From positions 310,001-374,000 of the forward strand of contig NZ_BMED01000002.1 in assembly GCF_014636315.1 (NCBI RefSeq): a stretch of DNA of 64,000 bases, written 5' to 3'. Positions 1 through 8,329 of this stretch are shown here, one piece after another. The notes under the pieces were generated by a model. It made no database searches and was not told the origin of the DNA. It saw only the letters and a program-made list of their open reading frames with translations. Source of the stretch: Parundibacterium terreum (GTDB lineage Bacteria; Pseudomonadota; Gammaproteobacteria; Burkholderiales; Burkholderiaceae_D). The position numbers were made by a program, and so were the translations under genes. Each line of letters starts with the position of its first letter. Position 1 is the stretch's first letter.

Positions 1-2
1 AT

Positions 3-362
3 ACACTAAGTTTTAACCTGGTCACGCTGAAGCCGTCGATGAACACTCGCCGGGACGACATGGTCAGGCTGATGCGCGCACTTGACAACGCGGCCCTCTA
101 TATTCAGGGCAATCAGGAAAAGAGCAAGGCTATCCTGCTGGAGCATCTTAAGCTGGAACCCGCTTTCATTAGCTGGGCCTGGTCCGATTTCCGCTTTAAC
201 CTGGTGCTCAGCCAGTCGCTGCTGACATCGCTGGAGTCAGAAGCGCGCTGGGCCATACGGGAAAACCTGATCAGCAATCACCAGATCCCCAATTTTCTTG
301 ACGTGCTGGAACCGGCAATACTCCGCAAGGTCCGCCCGGGCAGCGTTACCTTGGTGAAATGA
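3..362 (+). CDS. NMT1/THI5-like periplasmic substrate-binding protein, C-terminal part (cut by left window edge)
   Basis: The frame is open from base 3, so the gene begins upstream of the window; only the last 119 residues are visible, ending at TGA 360-362. The fragment resembles the end of the next gene: both share a basic RxxxMxxLMRALDxA-like helix, a W-x-x-S-x-F-x-L-V-L stretch and an R-W-A-x-x-E-N-L-I-S segment followed by Q-I-P. It is therefore a tandem paralogue of the protein at 372-1391. The family binds small organic ligands in the periplasm, usually for SsuABC/TauABC-type importers. No permease or ATPase gene is near, and the following gene is a sensor kinase, so a sensory role is possible. 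The ligand cannot be read from the sequence. Confidence 0.8.
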   Translation, partial: TLSFNLVTLKPSMNTRRDDMVRLMRALDNAALYIQGNQEKSKAILLEHLKLEPAFISWAWSDFRFNLVLSQSLLTSLESEARWAIRENLISNHQIPNFLDVLEPAILRKVRPGSVTLVK

Positions 363-371
363 AGCGCCACC

Positions 372-1391
372 ATGCACCCGCTTTCCACTACCTGCCACAC
401 CGCGTTTCAGATACTGGCCCGCAAGCATGCGCTCTGCGCAGTGATGCTATTTGCAGCAATGTGTTGCCGCCCCCCTGCCGCCCAAGCAGAGCCACTGAAA
501 ACCGTCGTCTACGCAAGCGGCACTGCCGTACCTTCTACGGTGATTCTGGTGGCGCAGGAACAGGGATATTTCGCCAGGGAGGGGCTGGAAGTCAGGATAG
601 AGAACTGCATCGGCGCTTTCCGCTGCATGCTGGACATGATGGAAGGCAAGGCACAATTTTCCAGTGCGGGCGATCTGGCGGTTATGTTCAATGGGGTGGA
701 TCGCAAGGACTTTGTCATACTTGCCACGTATTCGAGCAGCACCTCCCTGCTGAAACTGGTGACACGCAAGAGTGCGCACATTGAAAAAGCACAGGATCTC
801 GTCGGCAAACGCGTGGGCATCATCAAGAGATCGGCTTCGCATTATTTCCTGGATAATTTCCTGCTGTTGGAAGGCGTAGAACCCAAAAGCGTGGAACACG
901 TGTTCCTAGATCAGGAAGACATGTCGGCAGCACTCCAGAACGGCAGTGTGGACGCCATTTCCACTTTTGAGCCAGTGGCAGGCAAACAGCTTGCAGCAAT
1001 TGGCAAGGACGGATTTGAAGTCAGCGTGCCGCCTTATAATCTCAGCACGCACCTGGTCGCGATGCGCAAGACAGCAATGCAGTCGCGCACCGAGACCATT
1101 AAATTACTAAGAGCAATGGACAGGGCCGTACAGTTCATTGCTGCAGAACCGAAAAAAGCCAAGGCCATCCTGGCCAGACGCAGCGGCATGGATGCAGCAT
1201 CCGTGGATGCTGTCTGGGCCGGCTCCCAATTCAAGCTAGTACTGGACCCATCCTTGCAAGTGACATTGAATAGCGTCGCCCGCTGGGCGAGAAATGAAAA
1301 TCTGATCAGCGATACGCAAATCCCCGAATTTTCTAACTTCATTTATCCCGAGCCTTTAAACGCGGCTAAAGCGAAAGGAGTGGGAAAATAA
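372..1391 (+). CDS. NMT1/THI5-like ABC-type substrate-binding protein
   Basis: 339 residues. The N-terminus has a basic stretch, a hydrophobic segment (about residues 20-33) and an A-Q-A-type signal cleavage site near residue 39. The mature part opens with a beta strand (LKTVVYASG) and continues with GYFAREGLEVRIE and a long LVGKRVGI motif typical of the SsuA/THI5/NMT1 fold. It starts 9 bases after the upstream paralogue and its stop TAA overlaps the ATG of the sensor kinase by one base (position 1391), so the three genes are probably co-transcribed and translationally coupled. No transport partners are present. Possible ligands of the family include sulfonates, nitrate, pyrimidine precursors and aromatic acids; the specific one is unknown. 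Confidence 0.85.
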   Translation: MHPLSTTCHTAFQILARKHALCAVMLFAAMCCRPPAAQAEPLKTVVYASGTAVPSTVILVAQEQGYFAREGLEVRIENCIGAFRCMLDMMEGKAQFSSAGDLAVMFNGVDRKDFVILATYSSSTSLLKLVTRKSAHIEKAQDLVGKRVGIIKRSASHYFLDNFLLLEGVEPKSVEHVFLDQEDMSAALQNGSVDAISTFEPVAGKQLAAIGKDGFEVSVPPYNLSTHLVAMRKTAMQSRTETIKLLRAMDRAVQFIAAEPKKAKAILARRSGMDAASVDAVWAGSQFKLVLDPSLQVTLNSVARWARNENLISDTQIPEFSNFIYPEPLNAAKAKGVGK

Positions 1392-4300
1392 TGCAAGTAC
1401 GCCGCCTGCTCCTGCTGATCGTAGCGTTCAGCATCGCTATCGGCCTGGTGGCCAGTTTCACGGTATACACTGCCAGGGTAAAGCTTGACCTCATCAACCA
1501 GGAACAACAGCAAGCACAATTGACGGCGAGGCAGATGTCCAGCCTGCTGGTGCTGACCCAGGAATATATGCTGGACAATAATCAGCGGGCGGTAAAACAA
1601 TGGCTACAGCGCCATGCGGAATTGAGCGCCGCCTTGTCCAGCTACCATCCTCTGACGCAAGTGGGCAAGTCCGAACTGGAAGATATGCAAAACCGCAACA
1701 CGCGCCTGCAAAACCTGTTCGCGCGCATCACCAACCAGCCTGTGGACATGACGCAGGACCTGGCGCGCAGGCGCGCGGCGGTATTAGTCGGGCAACTTAT
1801 CTCAGAAGTACAGGCGATGGGAGAGAGCACCTATCGCTGGGCGGTGGCAGCAGAAACAGAACGCGCAGAGCGGGAACATTTCTTGTTCTCGGCAAGGGTC
1901 ATACTGCTGGCTATCGTGGTCGTCGCATTGTTCGCAGTTGCCTGGATTTCGTTTACCAGGCTGATACGTCCTTTGACCAAGCTGGTGGATGCAACCAAAG
2001 CTGTCAGGGACGGCGACTTCAGCTACCGATTGGAAGCCGAAGGCATTGACGAGTTCGGCACTGTCTCGCGTGCCTTCAATGCAATGACTACCGCGCTGGA
2101 TGTCAAATCTACCGAGTTGAACCAGGCTTATGAAAAGCTGATGCAGGAAGCGCTACAAAGCCGCCGCATGCAGCAGGATTTCGAATCCTTGTTCGAGTTG
2201 TCGCCGGGCGCTGTTATCGTCATTGATAAGCTAGGCAATATTGTGAAGGCCAATGGCAAGGTACATGAATTGTTTCAGTATCCGGCCCATACGCTGGCCA
2301 ATCTCGACCTGAAGCAGCTGATACCGCACTTGCATGATCAGCATCTGTCTTTTACGACAGTCGGCGATGCCGCGCGGCTACCGGAAACCCAAGGTATGCT
2401 AGATATGCCGCAGATGTTTGAAGGCCGACGCTATCTGGGAGACAGCTTTACTGCGCAGCTCACCTTCAGTCCCATGATCCTGGACAAGGCGCCCTGCACT
2501 ATCGTCATCGTCCAAGACGTAACGGAACAACAGCAGTTGCAGCATTCACTGAGGACGGCCAAAGAGCTGGCCGAAGCAGCCAGCCGCGCCAAGAGCGAGT
2601 TCGTCGCCAATATGAGCCATGAGATCCGCACACCGATGAATGCTGTGCTGGGCATGACCTACTTGCTCGGCAATTCAAACCTGTCTGCGGAGCAAAGGAA
2701 GTATCTGGAGATGATACGTGCTTCGGGACAATCGCTGCTGGCCATCCTGAACGATATTCTCGATTTCTCAAAAATCGAAGCCGGACGCATGGAATTGTCC
2801 GAATCTCCCTTCCTGCTGGACGACGTGCTTAAAACCCTGGCTAGCATCATGATGGCCAATGCCAGTGCCAAAGACCTGGAACTGGCCATCGGCATTGAGC
2901 CCAATGTCCCGAATATGCTGGTCGGCGATGCCTTGCGCCTGCAACAGATATTGATCAACCTGACCGGCAATTCGATCAAGTTTACCGAACGCGGCGAAGT
3001 CAGTATTTACATAGAGATGCTTGCCCGGCATGGGCAGGAAACCAGCTTGTGCTTCCACGTACGCGATACCGGCATAGGCATGGACCTGCAGCAGCAAAAC
3101 CGGCTGTTCTCGGCGTTTTCCCAAGTGGATGAATCGCTGACCCGGCGCTTCGGCGGAACCGGCCTGGGCCTGGCCATCTCCAAAAGCCTGGTAGATTTGA
3201 TGGGGGGTGATATCACTGTTAGCAGCCAGCTAGGCGTGGGCACGGAATTCAGCGTCACCTTGCCGCTAAAACTAGCCGCCGGCGAAACCAACAAGAGCCT
3301 GCGACGCAAGGGCCTGAACGACCTGAATATATTGATCGTCGACGACAATGCGACCAGCCGCGAATACCTGGACAAAATGATTACGGCCTGGCATTGGCGG
3401 GCGGATAGCGCGGACTCGGCAGCCACTGCGCTGGAACGCATCCGCAGCCTGCATGCCAGCGGAGGCTCCTATGACGCGCTCCTGCTGGACTGGCAAATGT
3501 CCGGGGTCGAAGGCCAGAGCAATATGCAGTTGCTGCGGCAAGCCTTTCCTGAGCAAGCCATGCCAGTGGTCCTGCTGACCAATGCTTATGGCCATGCATC
3601 GCTGCTCAAAGACAAGGCGGCGGCAGCGGCGGACGCGGTGCTGGTAAAGCCGATTACCGGCTCCAGCCTGTTCGACTCCCTGCACGAAACCCTGATGACA
3701 CGCAAAGGCGCAGGCAACTCACCGCTTGCCCTGCGCCTGCCTGGCCTGGAAGACCGCATACGCGGTGCGCGCCTGTTGCTGGTGGAAGACAATCCATTCA
3801 ATCAATTTGTCGCCAAGGGCATGCTGGAGCAGCACGGTGCCATTGTCGATGTGATGGAAGATGGTCAGAAGGCATTGGATCACCTGCGCCAGTTTGCAAA
3901 AAATTACGATCTGGTGCTGATGGATGTGCAAATGCCGGTTATGGACGGTTATGCCGCCACTAGCGCGATACGTAGAGAGCTGAAGCTGGACCTGCCCATC
4001 GTTGCGATGACGGCCGGCGTGATGGAATCGGAAAGGGACAAATGCATAGCCTCCGGCATGAACGGTTTCATTGCCAAGCCTATCGATGTGGAAACCATGC
4101 TGGCGACCATAGGCCAGCATCTGGATATCTACCGGATGGCGAAGATCCATCCCGTAGATAAAGCGCTTGGTAAACACCAGGACCAGCCTGCGGATGGAAA
4201 CGGAGTTCCACACGGGCGCCACGACAAGATTGCTCCCAGCTTTGATCCGCGCTGGTTTCATGCATTGACCAAGGCCAGCTCCGTACACAAGCACACCATA

Positions 4301-4609
4301 CTGGGCTTCCTGAAAAAACTGATAGAACGAGGCACTTCCCCTGTGCGGGAAGCCCAGGTTGCATGGAGCAGCGGCAGCCATGCAGAGGCTGCTCACCTGT
4401 TCCATAAAATGCGCGGCACGATAGGCACGCTGGGCGCAAAGCGATTTGCCGACCTGACGCTGGAGATAGAAAAAGCCATCAACGACAATAACCAGGCAGC
4501 GGTCGAGGCGATGTTCGTCATCGTCGAACAAGAGCTGGCCGTGATGATAGCGGAAGCCAGCAAATGGCTGGCTGAATTGCCTGCCGATGACGAGGATGGC
4601 GGCAAATAG
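1391..4609 (+). CDS. Hybrid sensor histidine kinase with HAMP, PAS, two receiver domains and Hpt
   Basis: 1072 residues, inner membrane. Transmembrane helices are at about 5-27 and 167-188, enclosing a periplasmic domain of about 140 residues. HAMP is about 189-241 and a PAS-like domain about 261-380. The HisKA box is FVANMSHEIRTPMN with phospho-accepting His410. The HATPase has its N box at Asn527, DTGIGM from 559 and GGTGLGL at 588-594. Receiver 1 (646-770) has acidic D651/D652, phospho-site D700 and K753; receiver 2 (793-910) has E799/D800, D845 and K896. The C-terminal Hpt domain has H1005 in HKMRG. This is a complete His-Asp-His-Asp relay, but no response regulator with an output domain is adjacent. 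Overlap with the binding-protein gene suggests these proteins feed its periplasmic domain, as in other phosphorelays with periplasmic binding-protein input; that is inference. Confidence 0.93.
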   Translation: MQVRRLLLLIVAFSIAIGLVASFTVYTARVKLDLINQEQQQAQLTARQMSSLLVLTQEYMLDNNQRAVKQWLQRHAELSAALSSYHPLTQVGKSELEDMQNRNTRLQNLFARITNQPVDMTQDLARRRAAVLVGQLISEVQAMGESTYRWAVAAETERAEREHFLFSARVILLAIVVVALFAVAWISFTRLIRPLTKLVDATKAVRDGDFSYRLEAEGIDEFGTVSRAFNAMTTALDVKSTELNQAYEKLMQEALQSRRMQQDFESLFELSPGAVIVIDKLGNIVKANGKVHELFQYPAHTLANLDLKQLIPHLHDQHLSFTTVGDAARLPETQGMLDMPQMFEGRRYLGDSFTAQLTFSPMILDKAPCTIVIVQDVTEQQQLQHSLRTAKELAEAASRAKSEFVANMSHEIRTPMNAVLGMTYLLGNSNLSAEQRKYLEMIRASGQSLLAILNDILDFSKIEAGRMELSESPFLLDDVLKTLASIMMANASAKDLELAIGIEPNVPNMLVGDALRLQQILINLTGNSIKFTERGEVSIYIEMLARHGQETSLCFHVRDTGIGMDLQQQNRLFSAFSQVDESLTRRFGGTGLGLAISKSLVDLMGGDITVSSQLGVGTEFSVTLPLKLAAGETNKSLRRKGLNDLNILIVDDNATSREYLDKMITAWHWRADSADSAATALERIRSLHASGGSYDALLLDWQMSGVEGQSNMQLLRQAFPEQAMPVVLLTNAYGHASLLKDKAAAAADAVLVKPITGSSLFDSLHETLMTRKGAGNSPLALRLPGLEDRIRGARLLLVEDNPFNQFVAKGMLEQHGAIVDVMEDGQKALDHLRQFAKNYDLVLMDVQMPVMDGYAATSAIRRELKLDLPIVAMTAGVMESERDKCIASGMNGFIAKPIDVETMLATIGQHLDIYRMAKIHPVDKALGKHQDQPADGNGVPHGRHDKIAPSFDPRWFHALTKASSVHKHTILGFLKKLIERGTSPVREAQVAWSSGSHAEAAHLFHKMRGTIGTLGAKRFADLTLEIEKAINDNNQAAVEAMFVIVEQELAVMIAEASKWLAELPADDEDGGK

Positions 4610-4695
4610 TTCATGTGATGAATTCTTTTCAGGAGTCGCCAGCAAGAACATCCAAGACTGCGCGCCGGTTTGCCAGCATACTGTCGCGTAGTTGC

Positions 4696-5043
4696 TAGAA
4701 CTCATTTCATAAATAGGAGTGAGATGCGTTTGCCTTAAAAGCGGCGCTGGCAATGTGGTGGAGCAGGGGTTTTGCGCAGCCTGCTGCGCACCTGCGCAAC
4801 GATACGGGCTTACAAGCCCGTATGCGCCCTGCAAGGGCGAGGCGTCAATAGCGGGGCTATTGACAACGAGCGCAACGCAGTACAGCGCCGCTTTTAAGGC
4901 AAACCCTTCGGGAACGGCCCATTTGGGCGCATTGCAGCGTTGTGCCGCTGGCAAAGACGTCCAGTCTTTGCGTCGCGACACGCCTTGCACTGCATCCCAA
5001 ATGGACGCGTTCGCACTCGCTCCTATTTATGAAATGAGTTCTA
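4696..5043. mobile_element. Non-coding 348-bp element with 24-bp terminal inverted repeats and nested hairpins
   Basis: The outer arms 4696-4719 and 5020-5043 are perfect 24-bp inverted copies (core GAACTCATTTCATAAATAGG), with TA at each outer edge that could be a TA target duplication. Inside, 4728-4749 and 4883-4904 form a second perfect 22-bp inverted repeat. It encloses four hairpins: 772-779/792-799, 802-811/814-823, 825-830/834-839 and 844-852/856-864 (each plus 4000). A further hairpin lies at 4951-4958/4964-4971, and 4919-4927 can pair with 4996-5004. No transposase frame is present. Small size, terminal repeats and absence of coding capacity fit a MITE or other non-autonomous element. 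The family is not identified. Confidence 0.7.
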
Positions 5044-5054
5044 AGTCATCCAGC

Positions 5055-5936
5055 ATGAATCAGCATCCTCCCAAATACATCCACCTCGCCCCCTACGTGT
5101 TCATCCTGATCTGGGCCTCAGGCTATGTCGTTGCCAAATATGGGCTCCCGTACGCAGAACCACTGACCTTCCTTAGCCTGCGCTACGCCGGGGTGTTGCT
5201 GTTCATGGGTATACTGGCTGTCACCATGCGCGCGCCCTGGCCTGCCAGGAATGCGTGGCCGCATATCGCCATCGCCGGAATATTGATGCAGGCCTGCTAT
5301 CTGGGCGGTGTATGGTGCGCGGTCAAACTGGGCATGCCGGCCGGTGTGGCTGCATTGATCGTCAATACGCAGCCGGTGCTGACTGCCTGCCTGGGCCCTC
5401 TGATCGGTGAAAAGACAGAAAAACGCCAGTGGTTCGGCCTGGTGCTGGGCATGCTGGGCGTGGGGCTGGTAGTGGCGAACAAGATTTCCGTCATCGGCAT
5501 GAGCAGCGCCAGTATCCTGTTGGCTGTCTTTGCGCTGCTGACGATGACGGTAGGTACGATGTACCAGAAAAAGAAATGCCCTTCTTTCGATGTGCGCACC
5601 GGCCAGTTTATCCAGTTTACCGCCTCGCTGATACTGACCTTCCCGCTGGCCCTGTATTTCGAATCACAAACCGTGCAATGGACGCCGCAATTTTTCGGCG
5701 CGCTGGCATGGTCGGTATTTGTGTTGTCCGGTGTCGGTATTTCGGTGCTGTTTGTGATGATACGGCATGGCGAGGCAACCAAGGTTACCAGCTATATGTA
5801 CCTGGTGCCGCCCGTCACCGCGGGCATGGCATGGCTGATGTTCAATGAGCGGTTTACCGTCACGGCGATGATAGGCATGGTGATTGCCGTGGCTGGCGTC
5901 GCGCTGGTGGTGAAGAAACCGGCCGCAAAAGGCTGA
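5055..5936 (+). CDS. DMT superfamily (EamA) transporter
   Basis: 293 residues with about ten hydrophobic helices arranged as two EamA halves (about 10-140 and 155-290). The first helix contains the family-typical F-I-L-I-W-A-S-G-Y-V. Members export amino acids, nucleotides or other metabolites through the inner membrane; the substrate is unknown. The frame stays open back to 4719 through the adjacent palindromic element, but that upstream part is low-complexity element sequence, so I start at ATG 5055 (MNQHPPKY). An in-frame ATG at 5034 lies inside the element's right terminal repeat. No clear Shine-Dalgarno sequence precedes either start, so expression may have been altered by the insertion. 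Confidence 0.85.
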   Translation: MNQHPPKYIHLAPYVFILIWASGYVVAKYGLPYAEPLTFLSLRYAGVLLFMGILAVTMRAPWPARNAWPHIAIAGILMQACYLGGVWCAVKLGMPAGVAALIVNTQPVLTACLGPLIGEKTEKRQWFGLVLGMLGVGLVVANKISVIGMSSASILLAVFALLTMTVGTMYQKKKCPSFDVRTGQFIQFTASLILTFPLALYFESQTVQWTPQFFGALAWSVFVLSGVGISVLFVMIRHGEATKVTSYMYLVPPVTAGMAWLMFNERFTVTAMIGMVIAVAGVALVVKKPAAKG

Positions 5937-5999
5937 AACGATCGCGGTGCATAATGATCCCACATCGGTCATCGCTCAACGGCCGTTGTTATCACATAC

Positions 6000-7106
6000 T
6001 CAGATCGTGATGCGCCAGCCGCGCCGGTAAAACAGCCTCATCAGCAGCCACCACAGCATGGTGAACACGGCCGCGAATGCCGCGGACGCAAACCCGGGGC
6101 CGACCAGCGGCGTCAGCGGCACTTCAAACAAGGCCTTGTACAGCGGCATCATCGCGCCGCTTCCAGCGAGCACGCAAGTCGCTATCCATGAGCCTGCATA
6201 CGCGGCAATCGCATTGACGCCAAAACTGCGGCCAAGCGCAGGCCAGCCTCTCAGATCAATCAGATAGTGCGCAAGCCCAATCGCCAGCAGTGCAAAGCCG
6301 CCGGTCCACAATACAAAGGACGGCGTCCATAATTGCTTGTTCAAAGGCAGCACCAGAGCCCACACCGCACCGGCCAGGCACGCGGCAATGCCCACCGCTG
6401 CCAGCCGGCTGCTTTGCCCTTTGCGCAGCCATTCGCCCGCGCGTATGCCGAGTAAAACAGTGGCCACCGACGGCAGGGTACTTAGCCATCCTTCCGGGTC
6501 GTGCGCCTTGCCGCTTGCGGCATCGTACAAATACGCATATTTTCCCAGCAGCACCGTATCGATTTTATCTGCCAGGTTGGTGTCCGGCTGCAGACTGCCT
6601 CCAGCCATGAGCAAGGTCCAGTATCCGAGCAGGATGGCAGCGAAAATCCCCCATTGGATAAACCCATTCCTGACGTAGACAAGAAGCAGACCGGCAAAAC
6701 CGAAGCAGATGCCTATCCTTTGCAGCACACCCAGCAGGCGAAATCCCCTGCCCTCAAGCAAGGCCCAGGCAACGACATGCAGCGCGATTCCTAGCAGCAC
6801 GATGCGCGCGGCGCGCAACAGCACCGTGCGCGCAAGTTGCGCTGGCTGTGCTCCCGATTCCATCTTCGGCCCCAATGCAAGGCTGAGGGAAACCCCGACG
6901 ATCAGCAGAAAAAATGGGAAGATGAAATCGGCCGGCGTGCAGCCGTTCCATTCCGCATGTTCCAGCCACGGATAAACATGGTTCCAGTCGCCGGCGCTGT
7001 TTACCATCAGCATCGCGGCGACGGTCAGGCCGCGCAAGGCATCGATGGACGACAGGCGCATTGCGCTGCGTGCAGTATTCATATTCTTCCTTGTGCCCTG
7101 TTTCAT
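6000..7106 (-). CDS. NagX-like membrane acyltransferase (DUF5009/HGSNAT family), second copy
   Basis: 368 residues, multi-pass inner-membrane protein. The start is fixed by an ATGA overlap with the upstream paralogue (ATG 7106-7104, TGA 7105-7103). The N-terminal signature is SSIDALRGLTVAAMLMVNSAG, followed by P-W-L-E-H-A-E-W-N-G and T-P-A-D-F-I-F-P-F-F-L. This matches the heparan-alpha-glucosaminide N-acetyltransferase/YeiB-like family that occurs as NagX in GlcNAc loci of other proteobacteria. Its biochemical role there is not settled; a transacetylation of amino sugars across the membrane is plausible. It is the last gene of the long amino-sugar operon. Confidence 0.82.
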   Translation of the reverse strand: MKQGTRKNMNTARSAMRLSSIDALRGLTVAAMLMVNSAGDWNHVYPWLEHAEWNGCTPADFIFPFFLLIVGVSLSLALGPKMESGAQPAQLARTVLLRAARIVLLGIALHVVAWALLEGRGFRLLGVLQRIGICFGFAGLLLVYVRNGFIQWGIFAAILLGYWTLLMAGGSLQPDTNLADKIDTVLLGKYAYLYDAASGKAHDPEGWLSTLPSVATVLLGIRAGEWLRKGQSSRLAAVGIAACLAGAVWALVLPLNKQLWTPSFVLWTGGFALLAIGLAHYLIDLRGWPALGRSFGVNAIAAYAGSWIATCVLAGSGAMMPLYKALFEVPLTPLVGPGFASAAFAAVFTMLWWLLMRLFYRRGWRITI

Positions 7107-8323
7107 AACTGTAGCCGCAGCCCCAGCCTGCCGAGTACGGCAACCATCGCCAGCACCAGCAATGCATATACCGCGCACCAGGCGGCGCCGGCCCAGCCAT
7201 GATGCAGCACATCGGGCAAACCCAGCCCCAGCCATTGCGTCAATGCATAGACAATATAGGGGATGATATAAGCCAGCAGCGGATTGGCCGCGGCCGGCTG
7301 TAAAAAGACGGCCCAGCCGCGCACTTTGCGTATATCCAGCAACCAGTATAGGAACATGAAAATACCGATGCAGGCGGCTGAGCTGTACAGGCACCATGCA
7401 GGCGTGGCGCGTATTTTTGAAATGCCGTAGGAAGCGCTTAGGCAATAGCCCGCCACGATCAACAGCAAAATCAGCGCTATCGCCTGCAATGAGCGGGCTT
7501 TTCCGGCAGTGCGTCCGCTTCCATCACCGAAAAAAATCAATGCTGTAATTACGCCGCACAACACAATCGACGAATGTGCTGCATGCCCAGGTTGGCTGAA
7601 TATCCAGCCGGCCAGCGCATGCCCGCTGACCGGTGGATACTGCGCAATGCAATAGTAGGCAATGCAGGTGGCGATCAGCAGCAACAAAAGCAGCAGCGCC
7701 GGTTTGCGGTCTGCGGCAAACCGGTAGCCTGTACACGCAACAAGATAGGCCCAGCCTATCAGCCCCAGTATGCCCCACCATTGCACCGCCATGCCATGCA
7801 ATTCCTGGCCACTGCCGCCACGGTATACAAGCGCTAGACCCAGCAAGCCAAGCATTCCAGCAAACCTGATAACGATGACCGGCATGCTGCGCGGCGAACT
7901 GTAGCGGCTCCAGACTGCGATCACTGCGATGTAAAACAGCAGCGACCATGCATGGATGGACAAAGGCATTACCTGTTCGCTGTAGCCGTCTTCCGCATTA
8001 ACCATGAACAAGCCGACCAGCAGCAAGCCGGCGGTACGCAGCAGAATGTGCAGGTTTAGCTGCAGCGGCGTATCTCCCTGCGCGAGCCGCTGCCTGAAAG
8101 CGAACGGAATCGACATGCCGACAATAAACAGGAAGGCAGGGAAAACGACATCGACAAAGGTCATCGCATCGACGTCAGCCGGCGCATGCTCGGCCCACGC
8201 GGGGATGCCGCGCACGCCCGCCAGCTCATTGACGAAAATCATTACCAGGATCGTAAGGCCGCGAAATACGTCTATCGACTGTATCCGGCCCCTGCCCAGC
8301 CCATGCATGGGATTGGAATGCAC
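7103..8323 (-). CDS. nagX: NagX-like membrane acyltransferase (DUF5009/HGSNAT family), first copy
   Basis: 406 residues, about ten membrane helices. The signature R-I-Q-S-I-D-V-F-R-G-L-T-I-L-V-M near residues 13-28, then E-H-A-P-A-D and F-V-D-V-V-F-P-A-F-L-F-I-V-G-M-S, is the NagX/HGSNAT pattern. It starts 6 bases after the MFS gene. The first in-frame codon is GTG 8323, preceded by AGGG; an ATG at 8308 is possible but has no ribosome site. It shares the family signature with the following gene, suggesting duplication and divergence. Placement with nagA, nagB-II and a GlcNAc kinase supports a role in amino-sugar use. The symbol is by family and context only. Confidence 0.82.
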   Translation of the reverse strand: MHSNPMHGLGRGRIQSIDVFRGLTILVMIFVNELAGVRGIPAWAEHAPADVDAMTFVDVVFPAFLFIVGMSIPFAFRQRLAQGDTPLQLNLHILLRTAGLLLVGLFMVNAEDGYSEQVMPLSIHAWSLLFYIAVIAVWSRYSSPRSMPVIVIRFAGMLGLLGLALVYRGGSGQELHGMAVQWWGILGLIGWAYLVACTGYRFAADRKPALLLLLLLIATCIAYYCIAQYPPVSGHALAGWIFSQPGHAAHSSIVLCGVITALIFFGDGSGRTAGKARSLQAIALILLLIVAGYCLSASYGISKIRATPAWCLYSSAACIGIFMFLYWLLDIRKVRGWAVFLQPAAANPLLAYIIPYIVYALTQWLGLGLPDVLHHGWAGAAWCAVYALLVLAMVAVLGRLGLRLQL

Positions 8324-8329
8324 AGCGCC

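Noticed and set aside
3719..4990. Minus-strand frame of 423 codons antisense to the sensor kinase end and the element
   Set aside because: It overlaps conserved receiver and Hpt domains on the plus strand and has no homology features.
4719..5054. N-terminal extension of the DMT transporter through the palindromic element
   Set aside because: The 112 extra residues are low-complexity translation of the hairpin element; EamA homology starts after ATG 5055.
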